Shown here piece by piece: positions 1 through 8,753 of a stretch of DNA of 64,000 nt. Source of the DNA: Prochlorococcus sp. MIT 0604. GTDB taxonomy: Bacteria > Cyanobacteriota > Cyanobacteriia > PCC-6307 > Cyanobiaceae. Numbering within the stretch: the stretch's first letter is position 1; every line of letters begins with the position of its first letter. The translations under genes were made by a program, and so were the position numbers. The notes under the pieces were generated by a model. The model searched no databases. It worked only from the letters and a program-made list of their open reading frames with translations, and was not told where the DNA came from. Where the stretch lies: NCBI RefSeq assembly GCF_000757845.1, contig NZ_CP007753.1:1716062-1780061 (forward strand), read 5' to 3'.

Positions 1-425
1 TTTTTAGGATAGGCAACAGTCGTCTCAAATCCTTTATCTCTTAGTTTCTCTGATTGTTTTTTTGCTGATTCATAGCTAGCAAAAGGACCAAAAACAATTC
101 TTTCAATTGTTTTTGGATTTTTGACGGGAATATCCGCCCAGGTAATATTTATCTGTTTTGATTTATGTTTAATACCGTTGGACGATATCAAGTTTAAAAA
201 ACCTTTATTAGTTGTAAAGTTTATATTCTTTTTCTCCGAAAAACTATCATTCTCCCCGCCTAAATATTGCTTTAAACCAATTAAAAATTTTCCTTTTTTA
301 ATTTCGTTATGGAGTTCAACCTTTAGCAATTCTTCTCCTTTTGCATTTGAAATAAATCTAGTGTTTGTTATTAAAATAGAAATACAGCCTAAAAATAAGT
401 TTAAAAAGGCAAATTTAAGTTTCAT
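1..425 (-). CDS. SpoIID-like exported protein, N-terminal part (cut by window edge)
   Basis: Open reading frame read on the minus strand from an ATG at 423-425 to the window edge, so only about the first 141 residues are present. It begins with a charged N-terminus and a hydrophobic stretch (FAFLNLFLGCISILI) typical of a signal peptide. Near the window edge it has a segment (IVFGPFASYESAKKQSEKL) that resembles a SPOR/SpoIID-associated repeat. I recall a SpoIID-domain protein upstream of rpmI in Prochlorococcus, and the name rests partly on that memory. The catalytic domain would lie outside the window. It is divergent from rpmI and shares a 91-bp promoter region with it. Confidence 0.6.
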   Translation of the reverse strand, partial: MKLKFAFLNLFLGCISILITNTRFISNAKGEELLKVELHNEIKKGKFLIGLKQYLGGENDSFSEKKNINFTTNKGFLNLISSNGIKHKSKQINITWADIPVKNPKTIERIVFGPFASYESAKKQSEKLRDKGFETTVAYPK

Positions 426-516
426 AAATTAGAACTTTCCTTATCAATTAAAAACTTTAATTTGCACCAATGCGTATAAAGGTTTAGATTATCCTAATTA
501 AACACATTTGACTTAA

Positions 517-714
517 ATGTCTAAACTAAAAACTCGTAAATCAGCTGCCAAAAGATTTAAAGCTACTGCGACGGGTAAATTCATGAGAAGAAGAGCTTTC
601 CATAATCATTTACTTGATCATAAAAGCTCAAAATTAAAAAGACATCTTTCAACAAAAGCCGTAGTTGATGAAAGAGATGCTGATAATGTAAAATTAATGA
701 TTCCATACGCATAA
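517..714 (+). CDS. rpmI: 50S ribosomal protein L35 (bL35)
   Basis: A 65-residue, very basic protein beginning [20 protein letters not shown], the classic L35 N-terminus, with the RRAFHNHLL and KRHLS segments of the family. Length matches bL35 exactly. It is a structural component of the large ribosomal subunit. It lies 28 bp upstream of rplT in the conserved rpmI-rplT pair. infC, which often leads this operon in other bacteria, is absent: the upstream gene is a divergent SpoIID-like protein, so the pair must have its own promoter in 426-516. Confidence 0.97.
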   Translation: MSKLKTRKSAAKRFKATATGKFMRRRAFHNHLLDHKSSKLKRHLSTKAVVDERDADNVKLMIPYA

Positions 715-742
715 ATCTTTAACCAATTTTTATTAGATATTC

Positions 743-1090
743 ATGGCACGGGTAAAAAGAGGCAACATAGCCAGAAAAAGAAGAAACAAAATCTTAAATC
801 TTGCAAAAGGTTTTAGAGGCGGCAACAAAAATCTTTTCAGAACCGCAAACCAAAGAGTGATGAAAGCTCTTTGTAATGCTTATAGGGATAGAAGAAGAAG
901 AAAAAGAGATTTTAGAAGACTTTGGATCTCTAGAATTAACGCATCTGCGAGGATAAATGGAACAAACTATAGCAAGTTAATAAATGGGATGAAAAATTCA
1001 GAGATTATCATTAACAGAAAAATGCTTGCTCAATTAGCCTTAAACGATCCTAAGTGTTTTGAAAAAATTGTTTCTTCCTTAAGTAAGTAG
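743..1090 (+). CDS. rplT: 50S ribosomal protein L20 (bL20)
   Basis: A 115-residue basic protein beginning [20 protein letters not shown] and continuing with [16 protein letters not shown], the long N-terminal helix that binds 23S rRNA early in 50S assembly. The globular C-terminal part includes [19 protein letters not shown]. Length is normal for bL20. It is co-directional with rpmI and probably co-transcribed. L20 represses its own operon through the mRNA leader in E. coli and Bacillus; no convincing copy of that site is visible before rpmI here. Confidence 0.97.
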   Translation: MARVKRGNIARKRRNKILNLAKGFRGGNKNLFRTANQRVMKALCNAYRDRRRRKRDFRRLWISRINASARINGTNYSKLINGMKNSEIIINRKMLAQLALNDPKCFEKIVSSLSK

Positions 1091-1126
1091 AAAAAAGAAT
1101 ATAATCTAGAAAAGTAATTATAAATA

Positions 1127-1684
1127 ATGGAAATATCTTCCTTTCAATCTTATTTAATAATTCTTTTTGTTGTATTGATAATAATTTCTATTTTTGTATT
1201 CAGACAATTTTTAAAAACAAGAAGTGAAGAATTAAATTTAATAAAATTCGAGCAGAAAGGGTTAGATTCTCTAACTCAAGCTACAGAATTATATGAATTT
1301 GGGTCTATTCAGATAAAAAAAAGACTATATTCTGAAGCTACTAAAACTTTTTTAAAAGCAATTGAAAATTATGAAAATGAACCTGATGAAGCCAAAGCGA
1401 TAATAAATAATGCTTTAGGATTTTCTTATGCTGCTCAAAATGAATTTAAGAAAGCAATTAAACACTACAAATCTGCAATAAAATCACTTCCAGAATATCC
1501 TATAGCCCTAAATAACCTCGCATCAGCACAACAGCGTTTACTTGAGTACGACTTGGCATATGAAACTTATCAAAAGGTTTTGGTGATAGATCCAAAAAAC
1601 AAAACAGCAATTAAAAAAAGTAAGGAGTTAGAAAAAAGAAACAATTATGCACCTTATAAAGGTATTAAAGATAAGGGATTCTAA
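1127..1684 (+). CDS. Membrane-anchored tetratricopeptide repeat (TPR) protein
   Basis: A 185-residue protein with one N-terminal transmembrane segment (about residues 8-26, rich in I/L/V/F) followed by a soluble domain with about three TPR units. The units show the expected spacing of small and aromatic residues: [18 protein letters not shown], then [20 protein letters not shown], then [23 protein letters not shown] domains bind protein partners; no specific partner can be named. It sits 36 bp after rplT and 2 bp before thiG, so it may be co-transcribed with either. I recognise it as conserved in this position in Prochlorococcus but know no assigned function. Confidence 0.8.
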   Translation: MEISSFQSYLIILFVVLIIISIFVFRQFLKTRSEELNLIKFEQKGLDSLTQATELYEFGSIQIKKRLYSEATKTFLKAIENYENEPDEAKAIINNALGFSYAAQNEFKKAIKHYKSAIKSLPEYPIALNNLASAQQRLLEYDLAYETYQKVLVIDPKNKTAIKKSKELEKRNNYAPYKGIKDKGF

Positions 1685-1686
1685 AT

Positions 1687-2481
1687 ATGGAAAATTATTC
1701 TTCTTTACTAATTGGTGGAAAACAATTTTCCAGTAGATTAATGGTTGGTACTGGCAAATACAAATCTACTCAAGATATGGTGGAAAGTTTGTCAAATTCT
1801 GAAACGGAGATTATAACCGTCGCTGTTAGAAGAATTAAAAATGATCAGACCGGAGAAAATTTACTCGAAAAGATCAACTGGGAAAAATACTGGATGCTTC
1901 CTAATACAGCTGGTTGTGTTAATTCCGATGAGGCAGTCAGAATAGCAATTTTAGGTAGAGAACTTGCAAAATTATCTGGTCAAGAAGAAAATAATTTTGT
2001 GAAGTTAGAAGTTATTCCTGACAAAAAGTATTTGCTACCAGATCCAATAGAAACTCTTAAAGCAGCCGAAATTTTAATAAAAAAGGGTTTCGCTGTACTA
2101 CCTTATATCAATGCAGATCCTATTCTGGCAAAAAGACTAGAAGAAATAGGTTGTGCAACTGTAATGCCATTGGGCTCTCCCATAGGCTCCGGGCAAGGTT
2201 TGTTAAATTTATCAAATATAAGGATTATTATTGAGAATTCAAAAGTGCCAGTAATAATTGACGCAGGAATTGGGGTACCTAGTGAAGCTTCTCAAGCTAT
2301 GGAAATTGGAGCTGATGGTGTCTTAATCAATAGTGCAATAGCACAAGCTGCAAATCCTCCTCTAATGGCTCAAGCGATAAATTATAGTGTGAAAGCTGGC
2401 AGGCAAGCTTTTCTGGCAGGAAGAATTAAAAAACAAGACTTTGCAGTAGCAAGTTCACCGGAAAAAAATATATCTATCTAA
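1687..2481 (+). CDS. thiG: Thiazole synthase ThiG
   Basis: A 264-residue TIM-barrel enzyme that forms the thiazole phosphate ring of thiamin from deoxyxylulose 5-phosphate, dehydroglycine and ThiS-thiocarboxylate. Family motifs include RLMVGTGKY near the N-terminus, the Schiff-base lysine K106 in [10 protein letters not shown], the phosphate-binding [11 protein letters not shown] and [20 protein letters not shown]. Length is normal for stand-alone ThiG. In several freshwater cyanobacteria ThiG is fused behind the glycine oxidase ThiO; here it stands alone, and a ThiO-like gene lies at 46413-47495. It starts 2 bp after the TPR gene. A weak 5-bp hairpin at 2482-2497 follows the stop. Confidence 0.96.
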   Translation: MENYSSLLIGGKQFSSRLMVGTGKYKSTQDMVESLSNSETEIITVAVRRIKNDQTGENLLEKINWEKYWMLPNTAGCVNSDEAVRIAILGRELAKLSGQEENNFVKLEVIPDKKYLLPDPIETLKAAEILIKKGFAVLPYINADPILAKRLEEIGCATVMPLGSPIGSGQGLLNLSNIRIIIENSKVPVIIDAGIGVPSEASQAMEIGADGVLINSAIAQAANPPLMAQAINYSVKAGRQAFLAGRIKKQDFAVASSPEKNISI

Positions 2482-2655
2482 TTCTCTAAATTGAGAAAAG
2501 TTTAAAAATAAAGTAAAAATTTATTATTTGCTTTTATTTATCGTATTAAGTAAGAAAGAAGATTTGAAACTATTTACAATGTTTTTTCGCAAAGTGGAAG
2601 CACGCTGTAGTAATTTAATAAATATATTATGAATCTTTTAATTCTGGAGTTCTGA

Positions 2656-3849
2656 GTGAAAGTTATTGTTCTAGGTGGAGATGGTTTTTGCGGTTGGCCT
2701 TGTGCGGTGAATTTAGCAGAGCAAAATCATGATGTAATTATTGTCGACAATTTAAGTCGTAGAAAAATTGATATTGATCTAGAGGTAGAATCTTTAACTC
2801 CAATTTCTTCCATAACAGAACGACTTTCTGCATGGGAAGAGACTGGAGGCAAGCCTATGAGATTTCTTAACATGGATATCTCTAAGCAATATCAAAAATT
2901 ACTCAATTTGCTCATTGATGAAAAACCAGATTCCGTGATCCATTTTGCAGAACAAAGAGCAGCACCATACTCGATGAAATCGAGTTTTACCAAAAGATAT
3001 ACAGTAGATAATAATGTTAATGGCACCCACAACCTACTTGCTGCGATAGTAGAGAGTAATTTAGATATTCATGTTGTTCATTTAGGAACAATGGGAGTCT
3101 ACGGATATGGATCACATAGAGGTGCAACAATTCCAGAAGGTTATCTAAAAGTTGAAGTTCCACAACCTGATGGAAGCCGCTTTGAAGAAGAAATATTACA
3201 CCCTGCAAGCCCAGGTAGTGTCTACCACATGACTAAAACTTTAGATCAATTATTATTTCTTTACTACAACAAAAATGATCTTGTAAGAATCACTGATCTA
3301 CACCAAGGCATCGTTTGGGGAACAAATACAGAAGCAACTTTAAAAGATCCTAGATTGACAAACCGATTTGACTATGACGGAGATTATGGAACTGTTTTAA
3401 ACAGATTTCTAATGCAAGCTGCAATTGGATATCCATTAAGTGTTCATGGGACAGGAGGTCAAACAAGAGCATTCATACATATAAAAGACTCTGTAAAATG
3501 CGTACAACTTGCTCTTGAAAATCCTCCAAAATCTGGAGAAAGAGTCAAAATCTTTAATCAAATGACTGAGAGTCATCAAGTTGGAGAACTAGCTAAAAAA
3601 GTTGCTTCTCTAACTGGAGCTGATATCAATTATTTACCAAATCCAAGGAATGAAGCAGTAGAAAATGATCTAATTGTTGATAATAAATGCTTTATAGAAT
3701 TGGGTTTAAACCCAACTACTCTTGATAATGGCTTATTAGAAGAAGTTGTTGAAGTTGCTAAAAAATACTCCAATAGATGTGATCTTAATCGCATACCTTG
3801 TGTTTCATCATGGACAAAAAAACAAGCTGAGGCTATAAAAACTAATTAA
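2656..3849 (+). CDS. sqdB: UDP-sulfoquinovose synthase SqdB
   Basis: A 397-residue short-chain dehydrogenase-like enzyme that makes UDP-sulfoquinovose from UDP-glucose and sulfite, the head-group donor for the thylakoid sulfolipid SQDG. It begins with the NAD-binding glycine motif VLGGDGFCGWP and has the catalytic Tyr/Lys pair in SVYHMTK. Other conserved segments are FAEQRAAPYSMK, TMGVYGYGSHRGATIPEGY and GGQTRAFIHIKDSV. The start is GTG at 2656. The 174-bp gap before it (2482-2655) is AT-rich and presumably holds the promoter. It is followed 27 bp later by sqdX. Sulfolipid replaces phospholipid in phosphate-poor ocean cyanobacteria. Confidence 0.97.
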   Translation: MKVIVLGGDGFCGWPCAVNLAEQNHDVIIVDNLSRRKIDIDLEVESLTPISSITERLSAWEETGGKPMRFLNMDISKQYQKLLNLLIDEKPDSVIHFAEQRAAPYSMKSSFTKRYTVDNNVNGTHNLLAAIVESNLDIHVVHLGTMGVYGYGSHRGATIPEGYLKVEVPQPDGSRFEEEILHPASPGSVYHMTKTLDQLLFLYYNKNDLVRITDLHQGIVWGTNTEATLKDPRLTNRFDYDGDYGTVLNRFLMQAAIGYPLSVHGTGGQTRAFIHIKDSVKCVQLALENPPKSGERVKIFNQMTESHQVGELAKKVASLTGADINYLPNPRNEAVENDLIVDNKCFIELGLNPTTLDNGLLEEVVEVAKKYSNRCDLNRIPCVSSWTKKQAEAIKTN

Positions 3850-3876
3850 AATTTTTGAAATATTTACCTTAAGAAA

Positions 3877-5010
3877 GTGAAAATTGCATTGTTTACTGAA
3901 ACTTTTTTACCTAAAGTTGACGGCATAGTCACAAGACTGACTAAAACAATTGAATTTTTAATAAAAAATGGTGATGAAGTTATAATTTTTTGTCCAGAGG
4001 GGTGTCCAGAATCATATATGGGAGCAACTGTAGTGGGAGTTGCTGCAATGCCATTACCCTTATATCCAGAGTTGAAGCTTGGTTTACCAGGTCCTGCAGT
4101 CTCTGATAAGTTAGAAAAATTTAACCCAGATTTAATACATGTGGTTAATCCAGCTGTACTTGGCTTAGGTGGCATATGGTTGGCGAAAACTAATAATATT
4201 CCTTTAATTGCTAGCTACCATACTCATCTTCCGAAATATCTGGAACATTACGGTATGGGTATGCTAGAGCCACTTTTGTGGGAATTACTTAAAGCAGCTC
4301 ATAATCAAGCCTTGCTAAATTTATGTACTTCCACCGCTATGGTCAATGAATTAAAAGATAAAGGTATTCAAAGGACTGCTCTTTGGCAAAGAGGAGTAGA
4401 TACTTACAGTTTCAGACCAGATTTAAGAAGTGAGAAAATGAGAGATAAATTATTTGGAAAATATAAAGATACTAATTATTTATTGATTTATGTAGGAAGA
4501 TTATCAGCAGAAAAACAAATTGAGAGAATTAAACCAGTCTTAGAAAGTATCCCTAATGCTTGTCTAGCACTTGTAGGTGACGGACCGTATAGAAACCAGC
4601 TTGAAAAAATCTTCGAAAATACCAAGACTAATTTCATAGGATATTTATCTGGTGATGAACTTGCTAGCGCCTATGCCTCTGGAGATATATTTTTATTTCC
4701 CTCTAGTACAGAAACACTTGGTTTAGTTTTACTCGAAGCAATGGCCGCAGGATGTCCAGTTATCGGAGCCAACAAGGGGGGAATTCCAGATATAATTAGC
4801 GATGGGATTAATGGTTGTTTATATGATCCAGATGAAAAAGATAATGGGGTACAAAGTTTGATTGAAGCAACAAAAAGAATTCTAGAGAATGAAGATAAAA
4901 GAGAAATTATGAGAAAGGAGGCACGAAACGAAGCAGAAAAATGGGATTGGAATCAAGCAACGTTACAACTGCAAAATTATTATTCAGATACACTCAAAGA
5001 AATAGATTGA
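3877..5010 (+). CDS. sqdX: Sulfolipid sulfoquinovosyltransferase SqdX (GT4 family)
   Basis: A 377-residue GT-B glycosyltransferase of family 4. The N-terminal domain starts MKIALFTETFLPKVDG and contains IASYHTHLPKYLEHYG. The C-terminal nucleotide-sugar domain has YVGRLSAEKQIERI, LVGDGPYRNQL and the E-x7-E motif STETLGLVLLEAMAAGCPVI. SqdX moves sulfoquinovose from UDP to diacylglycerol, the last step of SQDG synthesis. Position directly behind sqdB in the same direction is the standard cyanobacterial arrangement and is the main support for SqdX over other GT4 enzymes. The start is GTG at 3877. Confidence 0.93.
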   Translation: MKIALFTETFLPKVDGIVTRLTKTIEFLIKNGDEVIIFCPEGCPESYMGATVVGVAAMPLPLYPELKLGLPGPAVSDKLEKFNPDLIHVVNPAVLGLGGIWLAKTNNIPLIASYHTHLPKYLEHYGMGMLEPLLWELLKAAHNQALLNLCTSTAMVNELKDKGIQRTALWQRGVDTYSFRPDLRSEKMRDKLFGKYKDTNYLLIYVGRLSAEKQIERIKPVLESIPNACLALVGDGPYRNQLEKIFENTKTNFIGYLSGDELASAYASGDIFLFPSSTETLGLVLLEAMAAGCPVIGANKGGIPDIISDGINGCLYDPDEKDNGVQSLIEATKRILENEDKREIMRKEARNEAEKWDWNQATLQLQNYYSDTLKEID

Positions 5011-5025
5011 ATTTGATCTAAATTA

Positions 5026-5274
5026 TTATGCTACATGTGGGGGTGTAGGATTACTATATGAACTTAAAGGAAGTATAAGAGTAGCTATATTTTGATTCTT
5101 TTCAGGCCTTTTTTTCTTTGAGAATTTTTTACCAAAAGGTACTCTTATAACATTAGTCCCCTCAATGGAACAAATATTTGAGTTATCTCCAGAAAAATTA
5201 TTTACAAAATTTGGTAAGTTGACGTTTTTAACTGGCAGTTGCTTAACGTTACCAGATTTAAAATCTTTGGTCAT
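5026..5274 (-). CDS. Small conserved-type hypothetical protein (82 aa)
   Basis: An 82-residue open frame with an ATG start (MTKDFKSGNVKQLPVKNVNL). It is Asn/Ser/Pro-rich, has a basic middle (FGKKFSKKKRPEKNQNIA) and a hydrophobic segment near the end (TLILPLSSY). No known domain is recognised. It is the only plausible gene between the convergent sqdX (ends 5010) and gcvP (stop at 5404), and its composition resembles protein rather than a shadow frame. It looks like one of the small picocyanobacterial proteins of unknown role. Residues 275-403 after its start hold no gene. Confidence 0.6.
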   Translation of the reverse strand: MTKDFKSGNVKQLPVKNVNLPNFVNNFSGDNSNICSIEGTNVIRVPFGKKFSKKKRPEKNQNIATLILPLSSYSNPTPPHVA

Positions 5275-5388
5275 AGCTTCAAATACCCCAAAAAATTTGA
5301 TGCTCGATTATTTTAATAAAAAAATTTAAAAAAATTCTATAAGAAAATATTAAATTTTTATTCACATTGATAATAACTAATTAAATAC

Positions 5389-5404
5389 AGGGACGCTAGT
5401 CCTT
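5389..5404 (-). terminator. Candidate hairpin terminator after gcvP
   Basis: Directly at the gcvP stop codon there is an inverted repeat AGGGAC / GTCCTT (one G-T pair) around a GCTA loop. On the minus strand it is followed by a moderately T-rich stretch rather than a clean U-run. It is GC-rich compared with the surrounding DNA. It probably ends or slows transcription of the gcvH-gcvP operon; the weak U-tract keeps confidence low. Confidence 0.4.
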
Positions 5405-8316
5405 TAAGCACATTTTTTTTCTTCTAAAGTCTCATTTTGATTTACATTGCAAGAACAAATTAAATTACGATCACCATATGCATTATTGATCCTAGAAACT
5501 GGAGACCAAAACTTAATAGTTGATGGAGTTTTATAAGGGAAAGAAGCCTTTTCTTTTGAATAAGGATATTGCCAATTATCAGCAATTAACTCTTTCAGCG
5601 TATGGGGAGCATTATTTATTACATTATTATTTTTTAATTCAAGATTATTTTCTATTTCACTGATTTCTTCTCCAATCAATAGCATAGCCTCACAAAATCT
5701 ATCAACTTCTGCCAAACTTTCACTTTCAGTAGGCTCTATCATTATGGTTTCTGGAACAGGCCAACTAATAGTTGGGGCATGAAAACTATAATCAATTAAT
5801 CGTTTAGCTAAATCATTGACACTCAATCCAGTTTTAGATTTTAAATCTCTAAAATCTAAAATACATTCATGTGCGACAAAATTATTTTTTCCTTTATAGA
5901 GAATCTTGAATTTATGTTTTAAGGAATGCGCAATATAATTTGCAGATAAAATTGCGTGGGAAGTTGCTTTCCTTAACCCACTAAGACCTGCCATTTTTAT
6001 ATACATCCAACTTATTGGAAGAATACTTGCGCTCCCATGCTTGGCAGAAGATACGAAATTAAAACTATTAGATAAATGATTATCCATTAAAGAATGTGTA
6101 GGAAGGTATGGGCTTAAAGTTTCTGATGCAGCAACTGGACCTACTCCTGGACCACCACCTCCATGTGGAATACAGAATGTTTTATGTAAATTCAAATGAC
6201 AAACATCAACGCCATAGTTTCCAGGTTTGCATAATCCAACCTGAGCGTTCAAATTTGCTCCATCTAAATAGACAAATCCTCCCACAGAATGAATTAAATC
6301 ACATATCTTTCTGATTTGTAATTCAAAAACTCCATGAGTAGAGGGATAAGTCAACATAAGAGCCCCTATTTGGTTATCAAATTTCTTGACCTTGATTGAC
6401 AAATCTTGATAATCAATATTTCCTTCTTCATCACATTCAACAGTTAACACGTCAAAACCAGCCATAACTGCACTAGCAGGATTTGTTCCATGAGCACTTT
6501 TTGGAATTAAACATTTTTTTCTTAACAGTTCACCTTTTGATTCAAAATAAGAATTAATTGCCAATAAACCTGCAAACTCTCCTTGAGAGCCTGCATTTGG
6601 TTGAAAAGAAACTGATTTTAAACCAACAATCTCACTTATCCATTTTTCTAGGTCAGATATAATTTTTGAATAGCCTTTAGTTTGATCTGGTGGAGAAAAA
6701 GGATGCATGGAAGATAAATTAGCCCAAGAGACTGGATTTAACTCTGCTGCAGAATTTAACTTCATGGTACAGCTTCCCAATGGCATCATCCCATCTACCA
6801 AAGAAAAATCTTTTTCTGCAAGTCGGAATATATATCTCATTAATTCAGTTTCACTTTGGTAATTAGTGAATATATCTTGCTGCATCCATGCACTGGATCT
6901 CAAAGCTAAACTTTCAAGATGAAACTCTTTATCAAATTTTATATGTTCTAAATCTTCTTCTTTTTCTATAAGGTTTGCTATGAAAGTCAAAATATCTTTT
7001 ATTTCTTTTTCATTACTAAGCTCATCTAAAGAGATCCCAAAGCCAGTTGAATTTTCAATAGTTGATCCCAACGGCAAAATTCTTAAGTTATAGCCATTTT
7101 TTAAAGCTTCATTATGAATCCTCTGGGAGTACTCAGAATAAACATCAACACTATCAAATCTAATCCCATCAGGAATATCAAAACCTAAAGCAGCTAAACT
7201 TGATTCTAAATTTATTCTCAACTCTACTAATCTCTTAGCAATTTGCGTTAATCCAGAGGGTCCATGATAAATAGCATAAAAAGAAGAAATTATTGCTAAT
7301 AAAGATTGAGCAGTACAAATATTACTGGTGGCCTTTTCCCTTCTAATATGTTGTTCTCTTGTTTGCAATGCTAGTCTTAGAGACTTTTCTCCATTTTTTG
7401 AGAGAGTTTGCCCAACAATTCTTCCTGGTATCAGCCTTTTATATTTTTCGCTACAAGCAAAATATGCTGCATGGGGGCCACCAAAACCCATTGGTACACC
7501 AAATCTCTGCATACTACCCACTGCTACATCAACACCAAATTCAGAAATTGGTTTAATCAAAACTTGTGCTAGTGGATCAATACATGCAGTAACAATAATT
7601 TCTGATCGATGTGCTTGGGATATTAAGAATGTGGGATCATATAATTGTCCATTTTTACCAGGTAATTGCAACAACATTCCAAAAACATCATCATCATGAT
7701 TAGGAAGGTTGCCTTGAGTAAAGCGTTTTAGGGATATTCCCAAAGGTTTTGCTCTGGTTTGTAGAACATTAAAAGTATGATCAAAAACATTTGACTCCAC
7801 TAAGTACACTTTTGAAGATTTATTTTTTCTTGCGGAAAAACTCATGGCCATGGCTTCTGCTGCTGCAGTACCCTCATCCAACAAAGATGCATTGGCGACA
7901 GGGAATCCCGTTAGTTCACAAACAATAGTCTGAAAATTAAATAAAGCTTCTAATCTTCCTTGTGCAATTTCTGCTTGATATGGAGTATAAGACGTGTACC
8001 ATCTTGGATTTTCAAGAACATGTCTTTGGATTACTTTAGGCATATGATTGTCATAATAACCAAGACCTATAAGTGATCTCATTTTAGTATTTTTATTAGC
8101 AATCTCTTCTAATTCGTTTAAAGCCTCAATTTCTGAACAACCTTGGGGCAATATTTCTGAAGATTTATCTTTAAGCTGAATATCTTCAGGAATAACTTGA
8201 TTTATAAATTGATCAATATTATTAAAACCAAGCTTGTTCAGCATAATTCCTTCATCATTATCTCCTAACCCAAGATGTCTATCTATAAACAAATCAAACC
8301 CAAATTCAGATGTCAT
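5404..8316 (-). CDS. gcvP: Glycine dehydrogenase (decarboxylating), P protein of glycine cleavage
   Basis: A 970-residue fused-type P protein that decarboxylates glycine with PLP and passes the aminomethyl group to lipoyl-GcvH. The N-terminal half starts with FIDRHLG and GYYDNHMPKVI, typical of long GcvP. The PLP lysine lies at about residue 710 in CHLNLHKTFCIPHGGGGPG. Other signatures are PLGSCTMKLNSAAE and FQPNAGSQGEFAGL. Length is normal. The order on the minus strand is lyase, gcvH, gcvP, with 45 bp between gcvH and gcvP. gcvT is not here but at 26186-27298. In cyanobacteria the complex recycles photorespiratory glycine and supplies methylene-THF. Confidence 0.98.
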   Translation of the reverse strand: MTSEFGFDLFIDRHLGLGDNDEGIMLNKLGFNNIDQFINQVIPEDIQLKDKSSEILPQGCSEIEALNELEEIANKNTKMRSLIGLGYYDNHMPKVIQRHVLENPRWYTSYTPYQAEIAQGRLEALFNFQTIVCELTGFPVANASLLDEGTAAAEAMAMSFSARKNKSSKVYLVESNVFDHTFNVLQTRAKPLGISLKRFTQGNLPNHDDDVFGMLLQLPGKNGQLYDPTFLISQAHRSEIIVTACIDPLAQVLIKPISEFGVDVAVGSMQRFGVPMGFGGPHAAYFACSEKYKRLIPGRIVGQTLSKNGEKSLRLALQTREQHIRREKATSNICTAQSLLAIISSFYAIYHGPSGLTQIAKRLVELRINLESSLAALGFDIPDGIRFDSVDVYSEYSQRIHNEALKNGYNLRILPLGSTIENSTGFGISLDELSNEKEIKDILTFIANLIEKEEDLEHIKFDKEFHLESLALRSSAWMQQDIFTNYQSETELMRYIFRLAEKDFSLVDGMMPLGSCTMKLNSAAELNPVSWANLSSMHPFSPPDQTKGYSKIISDLEKWISEIVGLKSVSFQPNAGSQGEFAGLLAINSYFESKGELLRKKCLIPKSAHGTNPASAVMAGFDVLTVECDEEGNIDYQDLSIKVKKFDNQIGALMLTYPSTHGVFELQIRKICDLIHSVGGFVYLDGANLNAQVGLCKPGNYGVDVCHLNLHKTFCIPHGGGGPGVGPVAASETLSPYLPTHSLMDNHLSNSFNFVSSAKHGSASILPISWMYIKMAGLSGLRKATSHAILSANYIAHSLKHKFKILYKGKNNFVAHECILDFRDLKSKTGLSVNDLAKRLIDYSFHAPTISWPVPETIMIEPTESESLAEVDRFCEAMLLIGEEISEIENNLELKNNNVINNAPHTLKELIADNWQYPYSKEKASFPYKTPSTIKFWSPVSRINNAYGDRNLICSCNVNQNETLEEKKCA

Positions 8317-8361
8317 ATTAAAATATTTTTCTTTAAAATAGCTCTTTTTAAAAAGTTTGCC

Positions 8362-8751
8362 TTATTTTGGTACAACCTTTGATTGATATTCCTCAGAGGT
8401 CATCAAATCAGCAATTGATGCTTTTGATTCTGGTTTCAAAATGACTAACCAACCATCTCCAATCGGATCATTCTGTAAAAGCTCAGGGTTCTCAATAACA
8501 CTTTCATTTACAGATACTATTTCCCCTGAAAAAGGGAGATAGACTTCCTCAACGGCCTTAACTGATTCTATTGTTCCAAAAGTCTCACCTTTCTCTAAAG
8601 TCGCACCTTCGTCAGCTAATTCAACAAAAACAATATCTCCTAATTGATCTATAGCGAATTCACTAACTCCAATTTTTAATAATCCATTTTCTTCTAAGAC
8701 ATATTCATGAGTATCTGCATAGTTGAGGTTGTCTGGAAACTTGTAAGACAT
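8362..8751 (-). CDS. gcvH: Glycine cleavage system H protein
   Basis: A 129-residue lipoyl carrier protein. It starts MSYKFPDNLNYADTHEYV and has the lipoylation site at K65 in GTIESVKAVEEVYLP, followed by PFSGEIVSVNE and the C-terminal GDGWLVIL. H protein shuttles the aminomethyl group from GcvP to GcvT and is reoxidised by lipoamide dehydrogenase. Length is typical. It is separated by 2 bp from the upstream lyase gene (8754-10046) and 45 bp from gcvP, indicating one operon. Confidence 0.97.
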   Translation of the reverse strand: MSYKFPDNLNYADTHEYVLEENGLLKIGVSEFAIDQLGDIVFVELADEGATLEKGETFGTIESVKAVEEVYLPFSGEIVSVNESVIENPELLQNDPIGDGWLVILKPESKASIADLMTSEEYQSKVVPK

Positions 8752-8753
8752 GA

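Noticed and set aside
121..432. 103-aa plus-strand open frame
   Set aside because: It is the reverse-frame shadow of the SpoIID-like gene on the minus strand, whose signal peptide and SPOR-like segment make better sense.
2482..2497. thiG terminator (TTCTC/GAGAA hairpin)
   Set aside because: Only a 5-bp stem and no U-run follows, so it was not listed as a feature.
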